A DNA stretch of 49,096 nucleotides, taken from positions 1-49,096 of the forward strand of contig JABJJN010000022.1 of NCBI GenBank assembly GCA_018660835.1. Direction: 5' to 3'. Made by a program: the position numbers and the translations under genes. Of this stretch, positions 36,383-44,882 are shown in pieces (within the stretch, counting starts at the first letter, position 1; every line of letters begins with the position of its first letter). The DNA is from Gemmatimonadota bacterium (GTDB lineage: Bacteria > Latescibacterota > UBA2968 > UBA8231). The notes beneath the pieces are model-generated. The model made no database searches and was not told the origin of the DNA. It saw only the letters and a program-made list of their open reading frames with translations.

Positions 36383-38187
36383 GCGGTAGTCAGCATCCGG
36401 TTCATCCGACCATGGTACGTGACGGACTCGGCCAGAATGGCACCCGAAGTCTGCGTGTTACTCGTTCTCCTATCACACTCCTTGAGATAGGCGCTCTGTT
36501 CGTACTGTGCCTGATCGCTCACGGTCGTAGCCTGAACGGGGTTTTTCACTACGACGATCTGCACTCGATTGTCGACAACCCGCACATCCGTTCCTTATCG
36601 CTGATCCCGACGCTTTTTACAGATCCAGGGACATTCTCAGGTTTGTCATTCGGGGGCATGTTTCGTCCTCTCATCATGCTTTCCTATGCATTGACCTATG
36701 TGGTATTTGGCCTAACACCCGGCTGGTTCACGGCAGTCAATCTGATGTTGCACATGGGCGTGGTGCTACTGGCATTTTTCGTGCTCAGGAGGTTTTCCCC
36801 AGACAGGTTCAGCGCCTGGGGGGCGGCGGCACTTGTCGCGGTGCATCCAGTGAATGTCGAGACCGTGGCCTACATCAGTAGTCGCTCCGAATCGATGTGT
36901 TCGTTCTTCATGCTTGCTGCATTTTTGGCGTATGTGCGCCGGCCAGGGGGAAGTGTCTGGCCCTCAGCATTGAGCTTTCTCTTGGCTCTGATGTGTAAAT
37001 CCGTTGCCATCACTCTTGTGCCACTATTGTGGTTATACGAATCGTGGTTTATTCGCGATTCGTGGGAGACCCGATGGCGTCGACTCTGGCCATTTGTCGC
37101 CGTGACGGTCGGTTATCTCTGGGTGATCCGAGCACTTCTGTCGACCTCCGTCTTGCAGTCGCCGGTGCGTTCCATGGGGACGCAGCTGCTGACGCAAGTG
37201 AAAGCACTGATCTACTACGTGCATCTCCTGACCCTTCCCTGGGGACTGAGCGTCGAACATCAATTCAGTCTGGGGCGTTTCGAAGATCTGACCGTCTGGG
37301 CGAGTGTCATTGCTCTCGCCAGCGCGTTGGTCGTATTGCTTCGTGCCGGCGCGTGCCGGCGCAGTCGCTGGTGGTTAGCATGGGGTAGCGTGGTTCTGGC
37401 GCCAACCCTCATTGTTCCCCTCAATGTGTTGGTCAATGAGCACCGCCTCTATCTGGTGAGTCTGGCATTTGCCGCTCTGGTGGTCAGGTTGGCTGCGCTT
37501 TCAGGAGTTGGTGTGCGGCGTGTCGGCAAAGGGATTCTGGCGGTCATGGTCCTGTTGTCGTTGCAGCGCACGGCGGTCTGGGCGGATACGTCCGAACTGT
37601 GGCAGGATGCCCTCGAGAAGGGACCACACATGCCAAGAGCCCACCTGTTCGTTGGAGACACACACTTCCAAGCCGGTGATAACCGCCTGGCACTTGACCA
37701 GTATGATGCTGCGTTGCGGGTGAACCCAGATCATCTGAGTGCGGCCGATCGTCTGGCTCTGCACAACAATCGCGGTGCCGCTTTGCTTCGGCTTGGACTG
37801 TTCGACGCTGCTGCTGCCGCGTACGATGAGGCCCTCAGGCTCGAGCCCACGTACGCACCCTCCCTTGAGGCGCTCGCCGGGATACAGGCAATTTCATCAC
37901 AGGAGCATGACACCCAAGCGGCGGCAGCCCGTCGCCGGGGATTGGCGGCGATGGTTGCGGGCGATGTGGAGTCTGCGATCAAATACCTGAAGCACTCGTT
38001 GTCTATCGTCAGCGAACAGGGTACCTGGCTGCTGCTGGCCGCTGCTCACGAGCGCTTGCAGCAATGGCAGGAGGCACGGGATATCTACCAGGCACTGAGT
38101 CGCGATGCCAACGAGGCGGGCCGCCAGATTGCGCGCAAGCGTCTCGAATCATTGGCCTCTCGCGCTGCACAGGGGGGGAGTAGGTGA
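36379..38187 (+). CDS. TMTC-like GT-C glycosyltransferase with TPR tail, array paralog 1
   Basis: The 602-residue product has FHYDDLHSIVDNPHIRSL in the first outer loop (D59, D60), an MFRPLIML motif, HPVNVETVAYISSRSES (156-172), VPLNVLVNEHRLYL (about 347-360), then TPR repeats to the end (LHNNRGAALLRLGLFDAAAA). About ten membrane helices precede the TPRs. The DD pair, the HP-E and SxRSE motifs and the polytopic-plus-TPR layout resemble PMT and human TMTC enzymes, which transfer mannose from a polyprenyl phosphate to protein. The bacterial acceptor is unknown. GTG 36379 overlaps the previous stop by 4 bp. Confidence 0.82.
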   Translation: MSGSQHPVHPTMVRDGLGQNGTRSLRVTRSPITLLEIGALFVLCLIAHGRSLNGVFHYDDLHSIVDNPHIRSLSLIPTLFTDPGTFSGLSFGGMFRPLIMLSYALTYVVFGLTPGWFTAVNLMLHMGVVLLAFFVLRRFSPDRFSAWGAAALVAVHPVNVETVAYISSRSESMCSFFMLAAFLAYVRRPGGSVWPSALSFLLALMCKSVAITLVPLLWLYESWFIRDSWETRWRRLWPFVAVTVGYLWVIRALLSTSVLQSPVRSMGTQLLTQVKALIYYVHLLTLPWGLSVEHQFSLGRFEDLTVWASVIALASALVVLLRAGACRRSRWWLAWGSVVLAPTLIVPLNVLVNEHRLYLVSLAFAALVVRLAALSGVGVRRVGKGILAVMVLLSLQRTAVWADTSELWQDALEKGPHMPRAHLFVGDTHFQAGDNRLALDQYDAALRVNPDHLSAADRLALHNNRGAALLRLGLFDAAAAAYDEALRLEPTYAPSLEALAGIQAISSQEHDTQAAAARRRGLAAMVAGDVESAIKYLKHSLSIVSEQGTWLLLAAAHERLQQWQEARDIYQALSRDANEAGRQIARKRLESLASRAAQGGSR

Positions 38188-40001
38188 AGCGGCGGCTCCT
38201 GATCCTGGCAGTGGTGGGTGGAATCGCCTTTGGCAATAGCCTTTCCGGACCATTCCACTATGATGATCTGCATTCCGTGCAATACAATCCTCACATCCGC
38301 TCTCTGGGTTGGATACCAACCTATTTCGTCGACCCGTCGACCTTCTCGGGACAGGCGCGCGGGTTTATGTATCGTCCTCTCTTGCTGACGACATTCGCTC
38401 TTGATTATTCGCTCTGGGGGCAGAATGCGACGGCCTTTCGAGTGACAAATCTTCTCATTCACACAGCCGCCGCCGCCGCCTTCGGCGCACTGTTCTTCGT
38501 CTTGTTAGGCACGGGAGTTGGAGCGTCTCTGGCGGCACTTCTTTTCCTTCTGCATCCGATTCACACTGAGGCCGTCAACTATATCAGTGCACGGTCGGAT
38601 GCGCTTGTGGCTCTGTTTTTTTTCCTCGCTGCTGTGGGCGCGTTGCGATACCGATCACGTTGGCTGGAGGGTGCATATGCCGCGGCATTGTTGGTAAAAT
38701 CCGTCGCGATCACCCTGCTGCCGATGCTCGTGATGCTGAGGGGGTGGGCGCCTGAGTCGGAGTCGGGGTCGGGGTTAGAGTCGGAGTCGCGGCGTAAGGC
38801 GGGGAATAGAGAGCGACGAGAATCCAACCCACGAGACTACCTGGGGATCGCTGTTCTATCTGTTGTTTATCTCGGCATTCTCTGGGGAACACGGTTCTTG
38901 CGCCATTCATCAGAGGTCTTTCCTCGTTCACTCGCCGCTGAGATCTGGACACAGGTAAAGGCTCTCGTCTACTACCTGTGGATGTTCATCTCTCCCACGC
39001 GCCTGACAGTCGAACATCCCTTTAGCATCGGCTCACCCACAGACGTCCCGGTTCTGATGGCGATTGCCGTTGTCATGTCTGTCGTCGTGCTCAGCCTCCG
39101 CCATCGACTCACTGTTCCCGGATTGGCGGCGATCTGGTTTGGTGTGTGTATGCTGCCCTACAGTGTTTTGCCACTCAACATCTTCGTTGCCGAACGGCGC
39201 GTGTATTTGGCCAGCGCGGGGTTGGTCCTGCTGGCCGTGTGGGCATGGCAACGTTTGCACTCCTGCCGCGGACGCCAGGTGAGTTGGATTGGCGTCGGCC
39301 TGATTTCGTCTCTTCTCATCCTGACGGTGCAACGCAATTCCGTCTGGGCAAGTGAGATTTCTCTATGGTCAGATGCGGCACAGAAGCATCAACTGTCGGC
39401 TCGCGCTCGGGTGAATCTTGCCCTGGCCCATCGACGAGCTCAAGACCCCAAGGCTGCACGAACTCATCTGGAGGTCGGCCTACGACTCGACCCCGAGTTT
39501 GCCGAGGGCTGGGTGATCGCCGGAGATCTGGCTAGAGACGCTGGGGACAATCAGGCAGCTCGCGATGCCTACGAACGAGCGAGTAGAATCCAGCCGTCTT
39601 TGGAAGGCGTTTATCACAATCTGGGCAACCTCTCCTACGCCGAGGGACGCGTGGACGATGCCATTTTGAACTATATGCAGACCCTCAAGATCAACCCGCG
39701 CTTTGCAGAGGCAAGGAACAATCTTGGCCAGGCCCTTGAGGCACAGGGTAGAGAGGTCGAGGCGTTGGATCAGTATCAGCACGCAGTCAGGGATTCGATG
39801 TTCTGGATACACACAGATGATCCCGTAGGTGGAGCCTGGTACAATCTTGCCCGCCTCGCCGATCGCATGCAGAAGTCGCGCCTCGCTGTGACAGCTTATG
39901 AAGAGACCGTTGCGCATCTGTCGAGACACGATGCGTATGATACGTATGTCGACTTCGCGCGCTTGCGGTTGGGACAATTGCGAACGGAGCGCGGCGGGTG
40001 A
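38184..40001 (+). CDS. TMTC-like GT-C glycosyltransferase with TPR tail, array paralog 2
   Basis: The 605-residue product has FHYDDLHS (D27, D28), MYRPLLL, HPIHTEAVNYISARSD (124-139) and LPLNIFVAERRVYLAS. It differs from most paralogs: the last motif residue is D rather than E (ARSD), ERRVYL replaces EHRLYL, and a loop after the fifth helix contains a Glu-Ser/Gly-Ser repeat (191-202) from a 6-bp microsatellite. The C-terminal part is TPR (YHNLGNLSYAEGRVDDAILN). The start makes a 4-bp GTGA overlap with paralog 1. Its acceptor or donor may differ from the other copies. Confidence 0.82.
   Translation: MKRRLLILAVVGGIAFGNSLSGPFHYDDLHSVQYNPHIRSLGWIPTYFVDPSTFSGQARGFMYRPLLLTTFALDYSLWGQNATAFRVTNLLIHTAAAAAFGALFFVLLGTGVGASLAALLFLLHPIHTEAVNYISARSDALVALFFFLAAVGALRYRSRWLEGAYAAALLVKSVAITLLPMLVMLRGWAPESESGSGLESESRRKAGNRERRESNPRDYLGIAVLSVVYLGILWGTRFLRHSSEVFPRSLAAEIWTQVKALVYYLWMFISPTRLTVEHPFSIGSPTDVPVLMAIAVVMSVVVLSLRHRLTVPGLAAIWFGVCMLPYSVLPLNIFVAERRVYLASAGLVLLAVWAWQRLHSCRGRQVSWIGVGLISSLLILTVQRNSVWASEISLWSDAAQKHQLSARARVNLALAHRRAQDPKAARTHLEVGLRLDPEFAEGWVIAGDLARDAGDNQAARDAYERASRIQPSLEGVYHNLGNLSYAEGRVDDAILNYMQTLKINPRFAEARNNLGQALEAQGREVEALDQYQHAVRDSMFWIHTDDPVGGAWYNLARLADRMQKSRLAVTAYEETVAHLSRHDAYDTYVDFARLRLGQLRTERGG
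38754..38789 (+). repeat. In-frame hexanucleotide microsatellite in paralog 2
   Basis: Six 6-bp units, GAGTCG with GGGTCG and GGGTTA variants, encode E-S-E-S-G-S-G-L-E-S-E-S. Length changes by one unit keep the frame and would vary a soluble loop of the membrane enzyme. Confidence 0.9.
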
Positions 40002-41176
40002 AGAAGGTCTGCTTCATCTCATGTCAATATCCGCCCTTGTCGCGGACGTATCGTCGCTATCAGTTTGCGAATCTGCTACAACAGGGAGGTTGCGATGTCA
40101 CCGTCGTCGCGCACGGGAACATGTCAACGGCGCTGGGGACGTTCGTCGAGGATCCCGGAACTCTACCAACAGATGGCCCACACGTGCTGCGTCCCAAGGC
40201 CTTGCCGTGGTACTTGACGGGCGAATTGTTGTCGCGAGCCGGGTTGATCGCCTGCCCGTACGTAAATTGGATTCGCCCCGCCGTACGCTCAGCTATGCAG
40301 GTCGTGAAGGGGCCGGAAGATGTCGTGTGCGGCATCTATCCACCCGTGACCAACCAGATCGTTGCCTTGCGCATCGCCGAGGCGACGGGGGCGAAACTGG
40401 TCCTGGACTTTCGCGATGAGTATCTCGGACTGGCAACCGGTGTTCGGCGGCGTCTGGCCAATCGATGGCAGCAGAGATTCCTCGCAAGAGCAGATCTTGT
40501 ATCCGTCGCGACAGATACAGTCGGCGAAGATTTTGTCGCCTCCGGACTCGATCCGGCGCGCCTGCATTTGACGGAGAATGGCTACTGGGAAGCACCCGAA
40601 ACAATTCCTGCATATACAGCACAAGAGAAAATCAGGATTGTCTATATAGGGGCAATTTCCGCCACTCAGGGTGTCGATATACTGGCGCGTGCAGCGCAGC
40701 GACTGATGCGGGATCGTCCCAGTGTTGGTGAGCGTCTTGAGATTGTGATCTATGGGCCGGATACGCCGCATCGACGAGCAACTTTGTCAGGTTCGCTGCC
40801 CGCTTGTGTTACGTACGGAGGATATCTTCCGGCACAGGAAGTGGGTGTGAAATTGCTGTCGACGGACGTTGCATTCCTTTCTCTATCTTCCGATCGGTAT
40901 GCCTACGCAGTGCCAGGAAAACTCTACGACTATATTGCGCATGGTCGCCCGGTGTTGGCTAGTTTGCCACAAGGCACGGCGCAACGTCTGATCGAAAGTC
41001 AGGCTCTCGGTTGGACAACTGGCGTGGGTGATGTGGCGGCGCTGGCTCAGCAATTGGATCGAGTCTGTGACCCGGCAGAGCGTAGCCGCGTTCACGGTCA
41101 GGTGATGGCTGTGCGCGAGCAACACGCCGCCCGCAATCACTTTCTGAATCTATCGCGGCGGCTACAAACTCTGTGA
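39998..41176 (+). CDS. GT-B glycosyltransferase (family 4-like) inserted in the TPR array
   Basis: The 392-residue product starts KKVCFISCQYPPLSRTYRRY, has IRIVYIGAISATQGVDILAR at the domain turn and FLSLSSDRYAYAVPGKLYDYI and GRPVLASLPQGTAQRLIES in the donor domain, typical of GT4-type transferases. It lies between array paralogs 2 and 3 with 4-bp overlaps on both sides, so it is part of the same translation-coupled chain. It may make a sugar precursor used by the neighbouring GT-C enzymes. Confidence 0.85.
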   Translation: MKKVCFISCQYPPLSRTYRRYQFANLLQQGGCDVTVVAHGNMSTALGTFVEDPGTLPTDGPHVLRPKALPWYLTGELLSRAGLIACPYVNWIRPAVRSAMQVVKGPEDVVCGIYPPVTNQIVALRIAEATGAKLVLDFRDEYLGLATGVRRRLANRWQQRFLARADLVSVATDTVGEDFVASGLDPARLHLTENGYWEAPETIPAYTAQEKIRIVYIGAISATQGVDILARAAQRLMRDRPSVGERLEIVIYGPDTPHRRATLSGSLPACVTYGGYLPAQEVGVKLLSTDVAFLSLSSDRYAYAVPGKLYDYIAHGRPVLASLPQGTAQRLIESQALGWTTGVGDVAALAQQLDRVCDPAERSRVHGQVMAVREQHAARNHFLNLSRRLQTL

Positions 41177-43011
41177 GGGCGCCGCTGGTTGTTTCGCTCT
41201 GGGTTGGGCTCACTGTGAGTGTCGTGTTCATCGGTGTGATCGATGGACCCTTCCACTTTGATGATGAGCACTCGATCACGGGGAATCCAAACATTCGCCA
41301 GCCCATCGATTGGGGCAGAATTGTCACTGATCCGTCAGTGTTTTCACGCAATCCCGGCAGTGGCATGTATCGGCCTGTTGTGCTGACCAGCTATGTCGCC
41401 AACTACGCCGCAGGTGGTCTGGATCCTCGCGGTTGGCATTTATTCAACCTGTTGCTTCATGTGGGTTGTACCATTCTTGTTGGTTTGCTCGCCTGGCGTC
41501 TGACGGCGGATCGCACGGCGCACTGGACAGCCGCTTTGATTTTCGGTCTGCACCCATTGGCGACGGAAACCGTCAACTACATCAGCAGTCGCTCTGAATC
41601 GCTCGCGTTGATGTTCTGTCTCGCCAGCATTCTGGTGTATCTGGCAGCTGCCGGGCGCGGCAGGTTGCTCGGGTTGTCACTGGCCTTGTTTGCACTGGGC
41701 CTGGGTTGCAAAGTGACGGCCATGTTGGCCTTACCGGTTCTGTTGCTGCACGAATGGTCGCGTGGTCGCCTGGCTCAGTCGTGGCGGCGCTGGTTGCCCT
41801 TCGCGCTGGTTGGGGCAGGGTACGTCATCGGTGTGAAACACCTGTGGCAGGAAGCATTGTTCGAAACCCCTGTCCGCGAGCCATCTATCCAGTTGCTGAC
41901 GCAGGCAAAGGCTCTCAGCTATTATCTGAAGATTGCTCTGGTGCCCGTTGGGCTCACGATTGAGCATGCTTTCAGCCTGGCAGCCAGTTGGGCAGATGGG
42001 GCAGTGATCGCGTCACTCGGTCTGTTAGCGAGTGTCCTATGGTTGATTTCCCGTCACTTTCGCGATCGACCACTGGTCGTTCTGATGGCATGGCCTCTGC
42101 TTGGACTGTTGCCGACTATTGTGGTACCGCTGAATGTGCTGGTTAGTGAGCATCGTCTTTATCCGGCTCTGGCCGGTGTGGCCATCCTCGTTGCCGTCGG
42201 GGCTCGTACGTGGCTGCAGGGGCGCCCGCACCGCGTTGCCATGATCGGACTCGTGGTCATGAGCGTGCTGTGTGTTGGTCGCAATCAAGTCTGGGCCTCT
42301 GAGCGCCTGATTTGGGAAGAGGCCGCACGTTATGGCAGTGTGCGTGCTCATGTTCGCCTCGGGATTCAGAAGCGACAACAAGGAGATCTCACGGGCGCGG
42401 AAGTGCACTTGCGCACGGCCCTGGCACGCTCACCCGACCATGCCCCTGCGCTGAACAACCTGGGGAATGTTCTTCGCCAGCGTGGACAACAGGCAGAGGC
42501 AGAGGATCTCTACAAGGCAGCCCTGGTGATTCTCCCGTCTTATCCTGAGGCCCTGATCAATCTCGGATCACTTCGGGCCCTCGCCGGCGACACCCAACGA
42601 GCTCTGCATCTCTATCGCCAGGCGACGCACATTGCGCCCGATCACTTCGAGGGATGGAACAATCTTGGTACCCTGCACCTGCAGCGGGGTGAACCGGCTC
42701 TGGCACAGTCAGCGCTTGAGGAAGGTCTGAAACGACGACCGGACTCGGCTCGTATTCTTTACAATCTCAGTGGTGCCCTCGATATGCAGGGACAGACGGC
42801 GCAGGCGATCGAGATGCTTCGTCGCGCCGTCGGTTACCAGCAAGATTACGCGCCCGCGTGGCTGAACCTGGGGAATCTGCTGCGCAAGCAAGGACAGCTG
42901 AGTGGGGCACGAAGTGCTTATGAGCACTTTCTGGTGGTGTGGGATGGTGACCCGGCCATCGCAGTACGAGTCAAGGCGCAACTGTCGGGTCTGGTCGACG
43001 AGGCGCAATGA
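41173..43011 (+). CDS. TMTC-like GT-C glycosyltransferase with TPR tail, array paralog 3
   Basis: The 612-residue product has FHFDDEHSI (D30, D31), MYRPVVL, HPLATETVNYISSRSES and VPLNVLVSEHRLYP, with a TPR tail of five or more repeats (LNNLGNVLRQRGQQAEAEDL, WNNLGTLHLQRGEPALAQSA). The proximal loop after DD departs from the NPHIRSL form (NPNIRQP). The start makes a 4-bp GTGA overlap with the preceding glycosyltransferase. Confidence 0.82.
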   Translation: MRAPLVVSLWVGLTVSVVFIGVIDGPFHFDDEHSITGNPNIRQPIDWGRIVTDPSVFSRNPGSGMYRPVVLTSYVANYAAGGLDPRGWHLFNLLLHVGCTILVGLLAWRLTADRTAHWTAALIFGLHPLATETVNYISSRSESLALMFCLASILVYLAAAGRGRLLGLSLALFALGLGCKVTAMLALPVLLLHEWSRGRLAQSWRRWLPFALVGAGYVIGVKHLWQEALFETPVREPSIQLLTQAKALSYYLKIALVPVGLTIEHAFSLAASWADGAVIASLGLLASVLWLISRHFRDRPLVVLMAWPLLGLLPTIVVPLNVLVSEHRLYPALAGVAILVAVGARTWLQGRPHRVAMIGLVVMSVLCVGRNQVWASERLIWEEAARYGSVRAHVRLGIQKRQQGDLTGAEVHLRTALARSPDHAPALNNLGNVLRQRGQQAEAEDLYKAALVILPSYPEALINLGSLRALAGDTQRALHLYRQATHIAPDHFEGWNNLGTLHLQRGEPALAQSALEEGLKRRPDSARILYNLSGALDMQGQTAQAIEMLRRAVGYQQDYAPAWLNLGNLLRKQGQLSGARSAYEHFLVVWDGDPAIAVRVKAQLSGLVDEAQ

Positions 43012-44882
43012 GCATCTCAACACATCGCACGCAAATTATCGGCTTGGCCGTCGTCTTGTTCGCCATCTACGGACAGAGTCTCGAGTTTCCATTTCAATTC
43101 GATGACGGTCACAGTATCTACGAGAACCCTCACATCCGCTCTCTCGAAAACGTGCCATCTTTCTTTGCAGATCCGACAAAGTTCTCCGCGGATGCGTCTT
43201 TAATGATGTATCGGCCGATGGTACTTAGCAGTTATGCCATCAATCATGCTGTGTCACAACTGGCGCCGTGGAGTTATCACGTGCTCAACGTCGTGCTGCA
43301 TCTGCTGACAGCGGTGACGGTAGGGTTTCTGGCGCGACGTTTACTCGCTTCCACTGCTATGGGCTGGGTTGCATCCTGGCTCTTTGCCCTTCACCCCATT
43401 CACAGTGAAGTCGTCTATTACGTGAGCAGTCGCTCCGAGAGCATGGCAGTGTTGGCCGTCCTCGTAGCTCTGCTTCTGCACCTGAAAAAGAGCAGCGCGG
43501 CAAATGAATCGCGGCGCTGGTTGCATCTTGGTGCGCTGCTCAGCTTCACAGCAGGCCTGTGCGCGAAGTCAGCGGCGATCGTGTTGTTGCCGATCTTGCT
43601 GATAAACGATCTGTTGATCGAACGCGAGAGTCTGCGCCGACGGTGGCGTGAGCACTTGGCGTTTTGGGGTGTCGCCACAGTCTACCTGCTGCAAACTCGC
43701 TCGATCATCGCCAAAGCAACTGTCGTGACACCCGTCAGATCGTACGCAGAGCAGTGGTGGACGCAGGTCAAGGCACTGGCCTACTACCTGCACCTTCTGG
43801 TCGTACCACGCGGGTTAAGTGTCGACCATCAGTTCCTCATCTCTGACTCGGTCTTCGACCCCTTTGCCGCCGCTGCGGCCGCTGTCATCCTGAGCCTGGC
43901 GGCCCTCGCTCTTTGGTTTGCTCTGGCAGATGGGTCACAGGAATCACAGAGAAAGAAGTGGTCTCTGTTTCTCGTATTGTGGTTTCTGGCCGCCCTCGCC
44001 CCCGCGTCGCTTGTGCCTCTCAACGTTCTCGTGAATGAGCATCGACTGTATCTGGCTGGTGTCGCCTTCGCCCTGGGCCTCGCCTCGGTGGTAAGAACTG
44101 ATTCGAGGGCACGACGTGGTGTCTTACTGGCACTGCCTCTTATGGCTCTGCTCGCATTGCAGAGAGGGGAAGTGTGGGCCTCAAGTGAAGCGCTCTGGCA
44201 GGATGCGGCGCGCAAGGGACCAGGAATGGCCCGACCTTTCATCATGCTCGGTTTTGAATATCAGCGTCAGGGCGACGATATCGCGTCCATCGACGCCTTC
44301 GAGGCGGCGCTGGCTCGTGATTCGAGTTTCGTGGCGGGGTATGTCGCCCTGAGCGAGGCGCATCTACGGCAGGGCGACGCGAGAAAGGCGAGGAGTGTGG
44401 CGCGAGAGGCTACGCGCGTACAGTCTGACTCAGCCTCTGTGTGGTCGCAGTTGGCTCAGACTGAGCGAGCTGTAGGGATGGCAGCGACAAGTGTAGAAGC
44501 TCGCCAACGAGCGTTCGAGGCGAGTGCGGAGGCCTTTCGCCAAGCACTGCAGCTGATGCCGGACGAAGCGGATTTTCACGACAATCTTGGCAGCATGTAT
44601 CAGGAGCTTGATCGTGCTCTCGAGGCATTGCCGCATCACGAGCGCGCCGTCGCGCTGGAACCAGCGAGGGCAATCTCTCGCCTTAACTATGGCAACGCCT
44701 TGTTCATGCTGAAGAACTACTCTGCCGCCTCTGAACAGTATCGACGAGCGGTAGAAATAGAACCTGATTTCGTCGATGCCTGGGACAATCTCGCCGTAGC
44801 CCTTGTGCAGATGGACCTGCATATGGAAGCGGTTGCTGCCAAGAGGCAGTCGAATCTGCTCCGCAAGCGGGGTGGGGGCTGA
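43008..44882 (+). CDS. TMTC-like GT-C glycosyltransferase with TPR tail, array paralog 4
   Basis: The 624-residue product has FQFDDGHSI (D32, D33), where His before DD is Gln, then NPHIRSL, MYRPMVL, HPIHSEVVYYVSSRSES and VPLNVLVNEHRLYLAG. The TPR tail includes FHDNLGSMYQELDRALEALP. All acidic motif residues are kept, so activity is likely. The start is a 4-bp ATGA overlap with paralog 3. Confidence 0.82.
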   Translation: MSISTHRTQIIGLAVVLFAIYGQSLEFPFQFDDGHSIYENPHIRSLENVPSFFADPTKFSADASLMMYRPMVLSSYAINHAVSQLAPWSYHVLNVVLHLLTAVTVGFLARRLLASTAMGWVASWLFALHPIHSEVVYYVSSRSESMAVLAVLVALLLHLKKSSAANESRRWLHLGALLSFTAGLCAKSAAIVLLPILLINDLLIERESLRRRWREHLAFWGVATVYLLQTRSIIAKATVVTPVRSYAEQWWTQVKALAYYLHLLVVPRGLSVDHQFLISDSVFDPFAAAAAAVILSLAALALWFALADGSQESQRKKWSLFLVLWFLAALAPASLVPLNVLVNEHRLYLAGVAFALGLASVVRTDSRARRGVLLALPLMALLALQRGEVWASSEALWQDAARKGPGMARPFIMLGFEYQRQGDDIASIDAFEAALARDSSFVAGYVALSEAHLRQGDARKARSVAREATRVQSDSASVWSQLAQTERAVGMAATSVEARQRAFEASAEAFRQALQLMPDEADFHDNLGSMYQELDRALEALPHHERAVALEPARAISRLNYGNALFMLKNYSAASEQYRRAVEIEPDFVDAWDNLAVALVQMDLHMEAVAAKRQSNLLRKRGGG

